Origin: Paenibacillus sp. HWE-109
GTDB taxonomy: Bacteria; Bacillota; Bacilli; Paenibacillales; NBRC-103111
Direction of reading: 5' to 3'
Assembly: GCF_022163125.1 (NCBI RefSeq)
Contig: NZ_CP091881.1
Coordinates: 6,572,001-6,636,000 of the forward strand
DNA: 64,000 bases
Under the pieces are notes generated by a model. That model saw only the letters and a list, made by a program, of their open reading frames with translations. It had not been told where the DNA came from and did not search any database. Position numbers and translations under genes: made by a program. Each line of letters begins with the position of its first letter. The first letter of the stretch is position 1. Positions 7,063 to 15,336 of the stretch are shown here, piece by piece.

Positions 7063-7938
7063 CTAGCCCTTGATGGAACCAATCATGGCCCCTTTTGCAA
7101 AATGCTTTTGCAAGAACGGATAAACAGCCAGAATCGGCAGCGTCGCCACGACGATAACCGCCATTTTGATCGATTGGGCAGGCGGAGGTGTTACGCTATC
7201 CAAATCAACGCTGTGATCCATGCCGCTGGCCAGCACGACAATCTGTCGAAGCAGGACCTGAATCGGCCACTTGGCACTTTCATTCAAGTACAGAATTGCG
7301 CTAAGGTACGTATTCCAATACGTCACCGCATAGAATAACGAGATCGTGGCAATCGCCGGCATCGAAAGCGGCAGGACAATGCGGAACAGAATGCCGAAGT
7401 CGCTGCAGCCATCGATTTTGGCTGACTCTTCCAATCCCTCGGGAATGTTTTGGAAGAAATTTTTTAGAATAATCAAGTTAAACGCACTGATTGCAGATGG
7501 CAGAATAAGCGCCGCATACGTATCGATCATCCCCAATTCCTTCACAACAAGGAAGGTCGGAACCAATCCACCATGAAACAGCATGGTAAAGACGACCATG
7601 AACATAATCACTTTGCGGCCATCCACATCTCGGCGAGAAAGCCCATAGGCCATCAAAGCTGTGATAAACATACTGATGATCGTCCCAACAAGCGTAGTCC
7701 CAATCGAGACGCCCATTGCTTTGAAAATCGTATTTGTCGAGAAAATGAAGCGGTAAGCCTCCATGCTCCAATCAGTCGGAATGATGACAAATTTCTTGGC
7801 TGCCATTTCCGCGCTTGTTGTGAAGGAGCCTGCAACGACGTGCACAAAAGGGATCACCGTGATTAAACCAATGACCGTTAATAACAAATAATTAATGATC
7901 CCGAACATTCTGCCGCCTACTGTTTTATCTTCAACCAT
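7063..7938 (-). CDS. Carbohydrate ABC transporter permease (LplC/YtcP-like)
   Basis: 291 residues with six predicted membrane helices. The EAA loop reads EESAKIDGCSDFGILFRIVL, where the ATPase docks, and the C terminus FLQKHFAKGAMIGSIKG is typical of the LplC/YtcP/YtcP-like branch. It imports oligosaccharides together with the partner permease (7972-8928) and a shared ATPase that is not in the window; Bacillota often use MsmX-type ATPases encoded elsewhere. ATG 7938 has AGGAGG upstream. Same operon as the hydrolase, 67 bp before it. Confidence 0.92.
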   Translation of the reverse strand: MVEDKTVGGRMFGIINYLLLTVIGLITVIPFVHVVAGSFTTSAEMAAKKFVIIPTDWSMEAYRFIFSTNTIFKAMGVSIGTTLVGTIISMFITALMAYGLSRRDVDGRKVIMFMVVFTMLFHGGLVPTFLVVKELGMIDTYAALILPSAISAFNLIILKNFFQNIPEGLEESAKIDGCSDFGILFRIVLPLSMPAIATISLFYAVTYWNTYLSAILYLNESAKWPIQVLLRQIVVLASGMDHSVDLDSVTPPPAQSIKMAVIVVATLPILAVYPFLQKHFAKGAMIGSIKG

Positions 7939-7971
7939 CGTGTTAACCTCCTGCTTCGTAAGCGTTCGTTT

Positions 7972-8928
7972 CTAATAAACGCCCTCTTCGCCCATCTTCT
8001 TGGCAATTCGGTTGACCAGCATAACCAGAGCAAGACCAATGAACGATTTGAACAACCCGATCGCTGCGCTGTAACTGAACTGACCTTGTTTTAAACCTGC
8101 CGTATATACATAAGTATCAATGATCTCTGCAACATTTCGGTTCATGGAGTTAAGGAGCAAGTAGACATGTTCAAAACCGAGTTCGAGAACCGCACCAATT
8201 TTCAAAATTAGCAAAACAATGATGACACTACGGATCGCCGGCAGCGTAATATGCCACATCTGTCTGAGTCGTCCCGCACCATCCATACGCGCAGCTTCAT
8301 ACAATTGAGGGTCAATCGAAGCAATCGCCGCCAAATAAATAATCGTCCCCCAGCCCGCTTCCCGCCAAATCACTTGCAGAATATACATCGGTCTGAACCA
8401 TTCCGGAGCCAGCAAGAAGTTAATCTTCTCAAAGCCAAAATACTCGATGATATCGTTGATAATCCCGCCATCCATCGTAAACATCACGAAGCTGATCGAA
8501 ACAATAATGACCCACGACATAAAGTGAGGCAGATAGACAATCGTTTGAAACGTTTTCTTGAAAAAATCCGATTTCACCTCGTTAAGCATCAGCGCCATAA
8601 TAATCGGAATCGGGAAATAAAAAACAAGATTCATGACGAATAGGATGAGCGTATTGCTCAAAATCGTGAAGAAATCCGGCTCTGTAAACAGTCGTTGAAA
8701 ATGCTCGAGGCCAACCCATTCGCTGCCGCTAATCCCTTTGAACGGCTTGTAATTCTGAAATGAAATGATCAGTCCATACATCGGGATATATTTGAAAATC
8801 AGAAAATACAGCACGCCGGGAAGCAGCATGACATAAATCCATTTATTTTTCCAAAGTCGTCTGCCCAGTTCGCTGCTTTGTTTCCTAGCCACCACACGCC
8901 CTGCTTGTGCCACATTCACTTCCTGCAT
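7972..8928 (-). CDS. Carbohydrate ABC transporter permease (LplB/YteP-like)
   Basis: 318 residues. It opens with a basic cytoplasmic tail, then WIYVMLLPGVLYFLIFKYIPMYG, which is diagnostic of the LplB/YteP branch of CUT1 permeases. Six helices follow. The ATPase-contact loop is YEAARMDGAGRLRQMWHITL. It pairs with the permease encoded at 7063-7938, 33 bp downstream. ATG 8928 has GGAAGAAGTG upstream. A GC-rich hairpin (8969-8990) separates it from the binding-protein gene. Confidence 0.92.
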   Translation of the reverse strand: MQEVNVAQAGRVVARKQSSELGRRLWKNKWIYVMLLPGVLYFLIFKYIPMYGLIISFQNYKPFKGISGSEWVGLEHFQRLFTEPDFFTILSNTLILFVMNLVFYFPIPIIMALMLNEVKSDFFKKTFQTIVYLPHFMSWVIIVSISFVMFTMDGGIINDIIEYFGFEKINFLLAPEWFRPMYILQVIWREAGWGTIIYLAAIASIDPQLYEAARMDGAGRLRQMWHITLPAIRSVIIVLLILKIGAVLELGFEHVYLLLNSMNRNVAEIIDTYVYTAGLKQGQFSYSAAIGLFKSFIGLALVMLVNRIAKKMGEEGVY

Positions 8929-8968
8929 ATCACTTCTTCCTTTCCGGGTCTTTCATACCTAATGAGAA

Positions 8969-8990
8969 GGCCGCCGCCTTGGCAGCAGCC
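8969..8990 (-). promoter_or_regulatory. GC-rich hairpin between binding-protein and permease genes
   Basis: Minus-strand GGCTGCTGCC-AAGG-CGGCGGCC is followed by TTCTC, not a full T run. Stable hairpins at this spot in sugar ABC operons are known to act as leaky terminators or RNA-stabilising ends, letting the binding protein be made in excess. That role is inferred here. Confidence 0.55.
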
Positions 8991-9027
8991 CTCCCCCAAC
9001 CTTAAACAGTGTGACGGATCGGCCGTA

Positions 9028-10554
9028 CTACTTTTTGTAGAGGGCGTTGTACTCTTCGATAATTTTGCTGCCGCCACGACTTTTCCAATCTTCAACCGCT
9101 TTGTCAAAGCCAGCTTTATCGATGGTGCCGTAGATATATTTGTTTGTAGCATCTTTAATCACATCTTGCAGTTGAACCCCTTTTTCCAGGTAAGTTTTGG
9201 AATCTAGAGCGGCTACCGGATCCTGAACCGCAAACTTCAGATTGGCGATTTTCAGTTCATCCGCCTTGCCTTGCGCCGGAATCGTCGGAATACCCAAGAA
9301 TCGGCCTGAGGTATCTTCATCACCAATCGCCGCGTCTGTGAACGGTTTGACTTCACGCGTCCATTTCTCTTCATCCAGCTTCTTCGCCTTGTTATCAATT
9401 ACGCTGTAATTCACATCTTTGATGCCCCAGTTTGCAAGGTTAGCCACTTCAGGCGTCATCATTTTGTCAAAGAAAGCCAGGATCTTCTTCAAGTCTGCTT
9501 CTGTTTTGATCGCGGATTTCGGGAACAGGACCACATTCGCAAAGCCCGGAAGCGCCCACGAAGCAAATTTGCCGCTTGGCCCAGCTACCATGCTGTGCAC
9601 ATCGACAACGGCCGTCGGCACGTTTTTGATCAGATCTTTATTGAGTGTCGATACATCCGTCATCGCTCCGATATACATACCCGCTGTACCGTTGGTGAAG
9701 AGCTTTTGTTGATCGGTTTTGCTCGTTGCGGCGAAATCTTTGTTAATCAACCCTTCGTTGCGCAGCTTTTTAAAATAATCCATCGTCGCTACATATTCCG
9801 GGAACATGAACTCCGGCTGCAGCTTGCCGTCTTTCTCACCCCAGTTGTTCGGTACGCCCAACCAAGTCGCTACGGTTTTATAGGCACCATAAATCAGATC
9901 GTTCCGGTCGGTTAAGCCAATCGTGTCTTTTTTCCCGTTGCCGTCTGGATCATTCTCCACGAATGCCTTCATCATGGCATAGAGATCATCGGTCGTGGCT
10001 GGCGGCTTCAGCCCAAGCTTGTCAGCCCAATCCTTGCGATAGATGAGACCTTGGCGGGCAATATCCACACCGCGGTACAGCGTGTATAATTTACCGTCAA
10101 CTTTGGTGTTGTCATTGGTTGTGGCTTTCAGCTTGCTAAGGTTCGGGAAATCTTTCAGTAAAGGTCCAATCTCCCAGAACTGTCCATCGCGAATCGCTGA
10201 CTTCATCTGAATGAAGGTCGCTTGGTTCTTCAGGTACGTCACCTGCGGCAGTGCGCCTGTGGCAAATGTCGTGTTCAATTTCTCCTCATACGTATCTGCC
10301 GGGAAAAATTGGTACGTCAGCTTCGTATTCGTTAATTTCTCAAGCTCTTTAATAATCGTATCTGGCGGCGTCTGGGCTGTGTTGAGCGGAGCCATAATCG
10401 TGATGGCCGTTGGCGTGTTGTCGGCTGTGGCTTTCGGCGTCTCCGCCCCTGTTGTAGCTGCCGGAGTTGTCTTGCCTCCGTCTGCGCAAGCTGCCAAGGC
10501 GAAGCTGGAAACTAACAGAACACTAAGTGGAATCGAGACTAACTTTCTCTTCAT
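9028..10554 (-). CDS. Extracellular sugar-binding lipoprotein of the LplA type
   Basis: 508 residues from ATG 10554 (GGAGGT eleven bases upstream; the frame stays open further upstream but without a better start). The signal peptide MKRKLVSIPLSVLLVSSF ends in the lipobox LAAC, so the protein is anchored outside the membrane by a lipid on that Cys. The middle carries DPDGNGKKDTIGLTDRND, an EF-hand-like calcium loop typical of LplA-type binding proteins. A C-terminal YLEKGVQLQDVIKDA helix also fits. It delivers an oligosaccharide, probably pectin-derived, to the two permeases downstream. A paralogue lies at 13650-15182. Confidence 0.92.
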   Translation of the reverse strand: MKRKLVSIPLSVLLVSSFALAACADGGKTTPAATTGAETPKATADNTPTAITIMAPLNTAQTPPDTIIKELEKLTNTKLTYQFFPADTYEEKLNTTFATGALPQVTYLKNQATFIQMKSAIRDGQFWEIGPLLKDFPNLSKLKATTNDNTKVDGKLYTLYRGVDIARQGLIYRKDWADKLGLKPPATTDDLYAMMKAFVENDPDGNGKKDTIGLTDRNDLIYGAYKTVATWLGVPNNWGEKDGKLQPEFMFPEYVATMDYFKKLRNEGLINKDFAATSKTDQQKLFTNGTAGMYIGAMTDVSTLNKDLIKNVPTAVVDVHSMVAGPSGKFASWALPGFANVVLFPKSAIKTEADLKKILAFFDKMMTPEVANLANWGIKDVNYSVIDNKAKKLDEEKWTREVKPFTDAAIGDEDTSGRFLGIPTIPAQGKADELKIANLKFAVQDPVAALDSKTYLEKGVQLQDVIKDATNKYIYGTIDKAGFDKAVEDWKSRGGSKIIEEYNALYKK

Positions 10555-10670
10555 ATAGGATAGACCTCCATAATATGTGGTGTGCTGCAAGTTCCACCTT
10601 ACAGGGGTTAAGGGAGGTACCGAAATAATCATTTGCTCATTTAGGCCTTGATGTATCAGAGATGTGAGAT

Positions 10671-10699
10671 GATGATTATTGGACGCGAAGATGATTATC
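10671..10699 (-). promoter_or_regulatory. Direct-repeat operator candidate, copy A
   Basis: GATGATTATT at 10671-10680 and GATGATTATC at 10690-10699 form a direct repeat with 19-bp spacing about 120 bp upstream of the binding-protein gene. A third, inverted AATAATCAT lies near 10624-10632. The same arrangement at 15230-15258 precedes the second binding-protein gene. Direct repeats at about two helical turns are typical for AraC-family regulators. The likely binder is the membrane AraC protein at 15337-17661 (inference). Confidence 0.6.
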
Positions 10700-10716
10700 G
10701 GGGGATTGCACACAGC

Positions 10717-10752
10717 AAAAACCGCCTAAGTGAACTGTCACTTAGGCGGTTT
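10717..10752 (-). terminator. Terminator of the 132-residue secreted protein gene
   Basis: A nearly perfect stem: AACCGCCTAAGTGA pairs with TCACTTAGGCGGTT. On the minus strand it is followed by TTTTTGCTG. It lies 15 bp past the stop of the gene at 10768-11166. Confidence 0.85.
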
Positions 10753-10767
10753 AAGATAAGCATATAT

Positions 10768-11166
10768 TCAGTTTCCAACGCGCGCAGGCTTTACCTGATA
10801 GGTATCTTTCACCTGAACAACGGAGTAATTTACGGATTTAGGTGCGATCACATCGTCTTTGTACTTCAAAGTAACGCCTACCTTGATGTCCGACGTATTG
10901 GAAGTGTCAGCATGGCCCAATGAATAAGCGGCCAACGGAGCTGCACCACCAGCGCCGCCTTCCTTGATGAGGGCATTCAAGTAATCAGTTACAATTCCTT
11001 TGGCACCTTCCGCCAAGCTCGGCTGCTTGGACATTTCTTGAAAGGTTTTGCCCGTACGTTCCTCAAGCGTTCGATCATCCTTGAGACCCGCAGCACTGAC
11101 GATCCCTGTGCATAACACGAATAAAATCACCACTAACAACGAAGCAAATTTCGAACTTTTTCTCAT
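10768..11166 (-). CDS. Small secreted protein of unknown function
   Basis: 132 residues. The N terminus MRKSSKFASLLVVILFVLCT with ...GIVSAAG is a clear Sec signal peptide, probably cleaved after SAA. The mature part is about 107 residues, mixed charged and polar, with LTYK/VTLKYKDD beta-strand-like stretches and a glycine-rich EGGAGGAAPLAAYSLG segment. I do not recognise the family. ATG 11166 follows AGAAGGAGTTTGCA. It has its own terminator and is a monocistronic unit between the transporter operon and the amidohydrolase gene, on the transporter strand. Confidence 0.75.
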   Translation of the reverse strand: MRKSSKFASLLVVILFVLCTGIVSAAGLKDDRTLEERTGKTFQEMSKQPSLAEGAKGIVTDYLNALIKEGGAGGAAPLAAYSLGHADTSNTSDIKVGVTLKYKDDVIAPKSVNYSVVQVKDTYQVKPARVGN

Positions 11167-11315
11167 TGCAAACTCCTTCTACAGCTGTATTTCCAAGTAC
11201 CACTGTAGAGTAGACTCTTCTTATGGGAAAATGGTTCCCTAATACGCAGAAATTTCGGGGGCGCTTTGGGGTGCGCGATTATGGCGCGCCAGATGGCAGC
11301 ATCTAGAAATAATAA

Positions 11316-11364
11316 TTGACTTCGACCTCTAGTTCTATTAACATAAAAGATGACCACGTGGTCA
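11316..11364 (+). promoter_or_regulatory. Promoter and TetR-type operator of the amidohydrolase-tetR unit
   Basis: TTGACT (11316-11321) and TAACAT (11339-11344) are spaced by 17 bp. The perfect 14-bp palindrome TGACCACGTGGTCA (11351-11364) lies at the expected transcription start. The palindrome length and position fit a TetR-family operator, most likely for the regulator at 12949-13590. The rest of 11167-11437 shows no gene. Confidence 0.65.
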
Positions 11365-11437
11365 CTTATTAGTCAGTACGTATTATTTGTAATTAATTAT
11401 ATTGTTAGATAATTTTGCCAAAAGGAGCTGGTCCGTT

Positions 11438-12886
11438 TTGCGTACCGAACCCCGTCTCGGGAAATCATCCATATTGTTTTTATTAGTCACGGTCTTACTT
11501 ATAGGAATGTTTGGCCATGCAGGGTACGTCCAAGCAAGCATAGAAACTGCTGATAAAAGCGTTCAGACGTTAGTCCTCCGTAATGCGACAGTCGTGGACG
11601 TTCGAACAGGGAAATTGGCTGAGCGCCAGACGATAATCGTCACGGGAAGCAAAATTAGTTATATCGGGAGTGTTGAACCAGCCTCGATTCCCTATGACGC
11701 ACAAGTTCGAGATATTTCGGGCCAATATGTGATTCCCGGCTTATGGGACATGCACGTCCATTTGAATAAATATTATGAGCACGCGTTTCCGATGTTTCTG
11801 GCAAATGGGGTGACCGGGATAAGGGAAATGGGGACGGCTATGGGAAATATCGAAGTGTGGAAGAAGGCCATCCAAAAAGATATGCCTGCTCCGCGAATCA
11901 TCACAACAGGCGCGATATTAACTAAGGGTCGGGCTCCCCATATGTTTTATTTGACTTCAGAGCAGGAAGCGCGCGAAGCTGTTCGTCTGTTGGCGAGCGC
12001 AGGAGTGGACTTCATTAAAGTGCATACCCAGACGCCTCGTGATCTGCTCCCGGCCATATTCGACGAAGCGAAGAAGTACAGACTGCCAATTGCCGGGCAT
12101 GTACCGATGCAAGTACGTCCGATCGAGGCAATTAGATTTGGACAGAAGAGCATGGAACACTTATTCGGATTGTTTTCCGCCACTTCGAGTAAGGAAGACG
12201 AAATTATGCAAAACCCCAAATTAAGCGACCCCATGTTTTATTTTCCGACCGAAGTGGCGGCTGCAAAGCATTACGATCCGGTGCGTGCGGAGAAGCTGTT
12301 CCGGGAGTTAGTGCAAAATGAGGTGTGGCAAGTTCCGACACTGGTAACTCCGAAGAATTCGACGAAGACCGAGCTTGATCCGCGAGCGAAATACGTGCCG
12401 AATGCTTTGCAAGAAGAATGGATTCGCAAGATTCGGTCCGTAGCGGGTACCATATTCAGTGAAACTGATGCGGAACTCGCCATAAGGGCTGGAGAACTGG
12501 TCCAAAAAATGAACGCGGCCGGCGTCCCGTTGCTGGCCGGTACGGATTCGTCGTTCGGTGCGGCCAATTCTTTCTACGGTTTCTCTTTGCACGACGAGCT
12601 GGAGTTATTCGTTAAGAACGGCCTGACTCCACTGCAAGCGCTGCAGACGGCGACGCTGAATCCGGCTCGTTACTTGGATAGGCAGCATGAGCTTGGAACG
12701 GTCGAAGAAGGCAAGCTGGCTGATCTGGTCGTGCTTGAAGCGAACCCGCTCGAGGATATTCGGAATACGACGCGTATTTCCGCCGTTATTCTGAATGGGA
12801 AGTTAATGGAAAAGCAGGAATTGTGGAATGCCGTCAAAACGTACGAGGTCGTTAATCCGACCGATGTGAAAGACGAACTCAGGTAG
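11438..12886 (+). CDS. Membrane-anchored or exported amidohydrolase (imidazolonepropionase-like)
   Basis: 482 residues from TTG 11438, chosen because AAAGGAG lies ten bases upstream; an earlier TTG at 11402 has no such site. A hydrophobic segment (SILFLLVTVLLIGMFGHAGY) near residues 10-30 acts as signal or anchor. The amidohydrolase core follows: LWDMHVHLN with the HxH metal pair, GVTGIREMG, the DFIKVHTQT strand, the metal histidines in IAGHVPM and KSMEHLFG, and LAGTDSSFGA with the catalytic Asp. The C-terminal GTVEEGKLADLVVLEANPL is the usual sandwich domain. It hydrolyses C-N or similar bonds outside the cytoplasm. The substrate is unknown. Confidence 0.85.
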   Translation: MRTEPRLGKSSILFLLVTVLLIGMFGHAGYVQASIETADKSVQTLVLRNATVVDVRTGKLAERQTIIVTGSKISYIGSVEPASIPYDAQVRDISGQYVIPGLWDMHVHLNKYYEHAFPMFLANGVTGIREMGTAMGNIEVWKKAIQKDMPAPRIITTGAILTKGRAPHMFYLTSEQEAREAVRLLASAGVDFIKVHTQTPRDLLPAIFDEAKKYRLPIAGHVPMQVRPIEAIRFGQKSMEHLFGLFSATSSKEDEIMQNPKLSDPMFYFPTEVAAAKHYDPVRAEKLFRELVQNEVWQVPTLVTPKNSTKTELDPRAKYVPNALQEEWIRKIRSVAGTIFSETDAELAIRAGELVQKMNAAGVPLLAGTDSSFGAANSFYGFSLHDELELFVKNGLTPLQALQTATLNPARYLDRQHELGTVEEGKLADLVVLEANPLEDIRNTTRISAVILNGKLMEKQELWNAVKTYEVVNPTDVKDELR

Positions 12887-12948
12887 CCACAGTAATCTTC
12901 TTGTAATATAATGAGGGCTGAGGGTCAAAACTTAGTCCGAGGTTATTC

Positions 12949-13590
12949 ATGAATATAGATAGGTTTGAGCGCTTGCCGCAGCAAAAAAAAGAGAACATTT
13001 TTCAGGCTTGTTTGTCGGAGTTTGCCACTTACGGATTCGACGCCGCATCTACGAATCGGATCGTGAAGGAGGCGGGCATCCCGAAAGGTTCTTTATTTCA
13101 GTACTTCGGCGATAAGGAGTCTTTATTTCTTTACGTATACCGGAGAGTGAGACAGGAGAAGGAGCAGCACCTGAAAGATTCATCCAAGGATATGCCTTCC
13201 GATTTCCTTGAAGCGGTTCTTCAAATATTGGTAATTAACCTTGAATTCTTCAAAATCCGGCCTACTTGCGCGCAATTCATGAGCGTTGTCGCACGCCTGC
13301 GGATGCATCCATTGCATCATAAAATTCAGGAGATTGGGCAACAAGAAGACTTCAGAAATAACCGGAAAATTTTATCTGCCTTACCCCGCGATCAGATCCG
13401 AGACGATATTGATCTTGAAGATGTGCTGCAACTGATTTCCGCTCTAGCCGGACCGTTGGATCAACGCATTGAAGAGCTGGTCGTTGCCAATGATGGAAAC
13501 TTAGATGTGATCTACCAAGGAATAACGGAGATTGTTCAAGATTTCCGTAAGTTTTTTACGATCCTGCGTCACGGTATTTATAAAAAGTAA
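12949..13590 (+). CDS. TetR-family regulator
   Basis: 213 residues. The N-terminal helix-turn-helix is standard: KKENIFQACLSEFATYGFDA, then ASTNRIVKEAGIPKGSLFQYFGDKESLF. The C-terminal ligand domain is about 150 residues and diverged. ATG 12949 follows CCGAGGTTATTC. It sits 62 bp behind the amidohydrolase on the same strand, and a TATAAT (12907-12912) in the gap could give it a promoter of its own. It probably represses the pair via the palindrome at 11351-11364. The ligand is likely related to the amidohydrolase substrate (inference). Confidence 0.88.
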   Translation: MNIDRFERLPQQKKENIFQACLSEFATYGFDAASTNRIVKEAGIPKGSLFQYFGDKESLFLYVYRRVRQEKEQHLKDSSKDMPSDFLEAVLQILVINLEFFKIRPTCAQFMSVVARLRMHPLHHKIQEIGQQEDFRNNRKILSALPRDQIRDDIDLEDVLQLISALAGPLDQRIEELVVANDGNLDVIYQGITEIVQDFRKFFTILRHGIYKK

Positions 13591-13599
13591 CTGCCTTAC

Positions 13600-13630
13600 G
13601 CCCACACATGAATGCATGGTGTGGGCTGTT
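13600..13630 (+). terminator. Hairpin after tetR
   Basis: GCCCACAC (13600-13607) pairs with GTGTGGGC (13619-13626), followed by TGTTTGG. The T tract is weak. It lies between the convergent tetR and binding-protein genes and may serve both. Confidence 0.55.
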
Positions 13631-13649
13631 TGGCGATTACGTAGATATG

Positions 13650-15182
13650 TTAATCCGCTCCCAGCTGCTTCTTCCCATACGCCTCATTGTACTCGGCGAT
13701 GATCTGCTCCCCGCCACTGCGCTTCCATCGCTCAATCTCTTGCTGGAAACCTGCTTTATCGAGCTTGCCGAGCATGTAATTATACGTGGCGTCGGAGATA
13801 ATTTTATACAGCTCAACGCCGCGCTCATCATACATCTTGGACTCCAAGCCCAGCGTCGGGTCCTTGATCACATACTTCTCGTTATCCATGCTCAGCCGGT
13901 CTGCCAACTGTGACAACGACTCGCTCTCTGCAAGCTGCTTCACCTGCGGATTGTTCAGATCGGCAATCATTAGCGCGTACAGTGCATTCACTTCATTCAC
14001 ACGAAGCTTGGAGGTCTCTTCCGTCAGCTGAACCTTGTCCCCAATGGTCGTGTAATGACGGCCTTCCAGGCCGTACTTCATCAAGTTGGCGATATCTTTA
14101 TCCATCGTCCGATCAAAAAACTGCAGCATCTGCTTCAGTTCCACCTCGGTGCGAATCGCTTTTTTGGAGAACAGATAGAGCGCGCTGTAGTTGGGAATCG
14201 ACCAAATCTGAAAGCCCTTGGGCCCCTCGATATGATTGACCAGCGTGAGCTTCGCCTGCGGGTTCGCCAGCTGTACTTCATCCGAAAGCCGCTGCACATC
14301 CTGCATGCTGCCGATGTACGCCCCGGCTGTGCCGCGAATGATTTTATCCCGCTGCACGTCCTTGCTCGTAACGGCAAAATCCGAATTAATCAGCTTCTCA
14401 TCGTATAGCTTTTTCATATAATTCATCGTGTCGACATAGGCCTGTGTTTCGAATTCCGGAGCAAGCTTGCCAGCTGCAATGCCCCAATTATTGGGCGTGC
14501 CGAAGTAGGAGCTGATTGTTTTGAAGGCGCCAAACACCAGATCATTGCGATCCGTTAGACCGATCGTATCCGCTTTCCCATTGCGGTCAGGGTCGCCGTA
14601 AGTAAACGCTTTTAAAACTTGGTACAACTCATCCAGATTCGTCGGTTTCGCCAGGTTGAGATTGTTTAGCCAATCTTCCCGCATGATAATTCCCTGCCGC
14701 GAGGAAGGGCGTTCCGTGTACAAGCCGAATATTTTGCCATCAACCGCAGCCTGCCCCAAAATCCCTTTATTCAACTGCTTGAGATTCGGATAGGCATCCA
14801 AATAGGGACCGATATCCCAGAATGCGCCGGATCGGATTGAATTCTTCATCAGCATGTAGTCGGTATATTTCACATAGGTCGCTTTTTTCAACGAGTTGGT
14901 CGTCAGCGCCGTATTCATTTTGTCGGTATAAATCCCGTCCGGAACCCAGTTCAATTCCAGCTTGGTTTGCGTTTGTTTCTCAATTTCAGCAATCAATTCA
15001 GGTATCGGCGGATGTGGAAAATGAAGCGGTGCCATAATAGAAATAACGGGGCGACCGATACCAGACTCCTGCGCTTTGCATGCACTGTCTTTCTGACAAG
15101 CACCGAGCAACGAAATGATCATCAGGCCTGCAATCACGAGGAAAGAAAGCTTGAAACCCGCGCTGTATCTATACTTTTTCAT
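13650..15182 (-). CDS. Second LplA-type sugar-binding lipoprotein, without its own permeases
   Basis: 510 residues. The signal peptide MKKYRYSAGFKLSFLVIAGL continues to the lipobox LLGAC. The calcium-loop motif DPDRNGKADTIGLTDRND and flanking FGAFKTISSYFGTPNNWG align well with the binding protein at 9028-10554, so the two are paralogues. No permease or hydrolase genes follow it. It is divergent from the membrane AraC regulator and carries the same GATGATTATT direct repeats in its promoter. It may supply the shared permeases with another ligand, or act as a sensor accessory; both are inference. ATG 15182 follows AAGGGGGAGTTCTG. Confidence 0.9.
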   Translation of the reverse strand: MKKYRYSAGFKLSFLVIAGLMIISLLGACQKDSACKAQESGIGRPVISIMAPLHFPHPPIPELIAEIEKQTQTKLELNWVPDGIYTDKMNTALTTNSLKKATYVKYTDYMLMKNSIRSGAFWDIGPYLDAYPNLKQLNKGILGQAAVDGKIFGLYTERPSSRQGIIMREDWLNNLNLAKPTNLDELYQVLKAFTYGDPDRNGKADTIGLTDRNDLVFGAFKTISSYFGTPNNWGIAAGKLAPEFETQAYVDTMNYMKKLYDEKLINSDFAVTSKDVQRDKIIRGTAGAYIGSMQDVQRLSDEVQLANPQAKLTLVNHIEGPKGFQIWSIPNYSALYLFSKKAIRTEVELKQMLQFFDRTMDKDIANLMKYGLEGRHYTTIGDKVQLTEETSKLRVNEVNALYALMIADLNNPQVKQLAESESLSQLADRLSMDNEKYVIKDPTLGLESKMYDERGVELYKIISDATYNYMLGKLDKAGFQQEIERWKRSGGEQIIAEYNEAYGKKQLGAD

Positions 15183-15229
15183 CAGAACTCCCCCTTGTAC
15201 CCGCTGTATATATCGGTGAAATCAGAGAT

Positions 15230-15258
15230 AATGATTATTCCCCACTCAGATGATTATT
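15230..15258. promoter_or_regulatory. Direct-repeat operator candidate, copy B
   Basis: AATGATTATT (15230-15239) and GATGATTATT (15249-15258) repeat with the same 19-bp spacing as at 10671-10699. The site lies in the 154-bp gap between the divergent lipoprotein and AraC genes, so it could serve both directions. Confidence 0.6.
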
Positions 15259-15336
15259 GCTCTAACTGCCAGTCTTGACTACAATACATAGATAGTCTAT
15301 CACGACCATCCTCAGACAGATAAGGTGTTGGATGCG

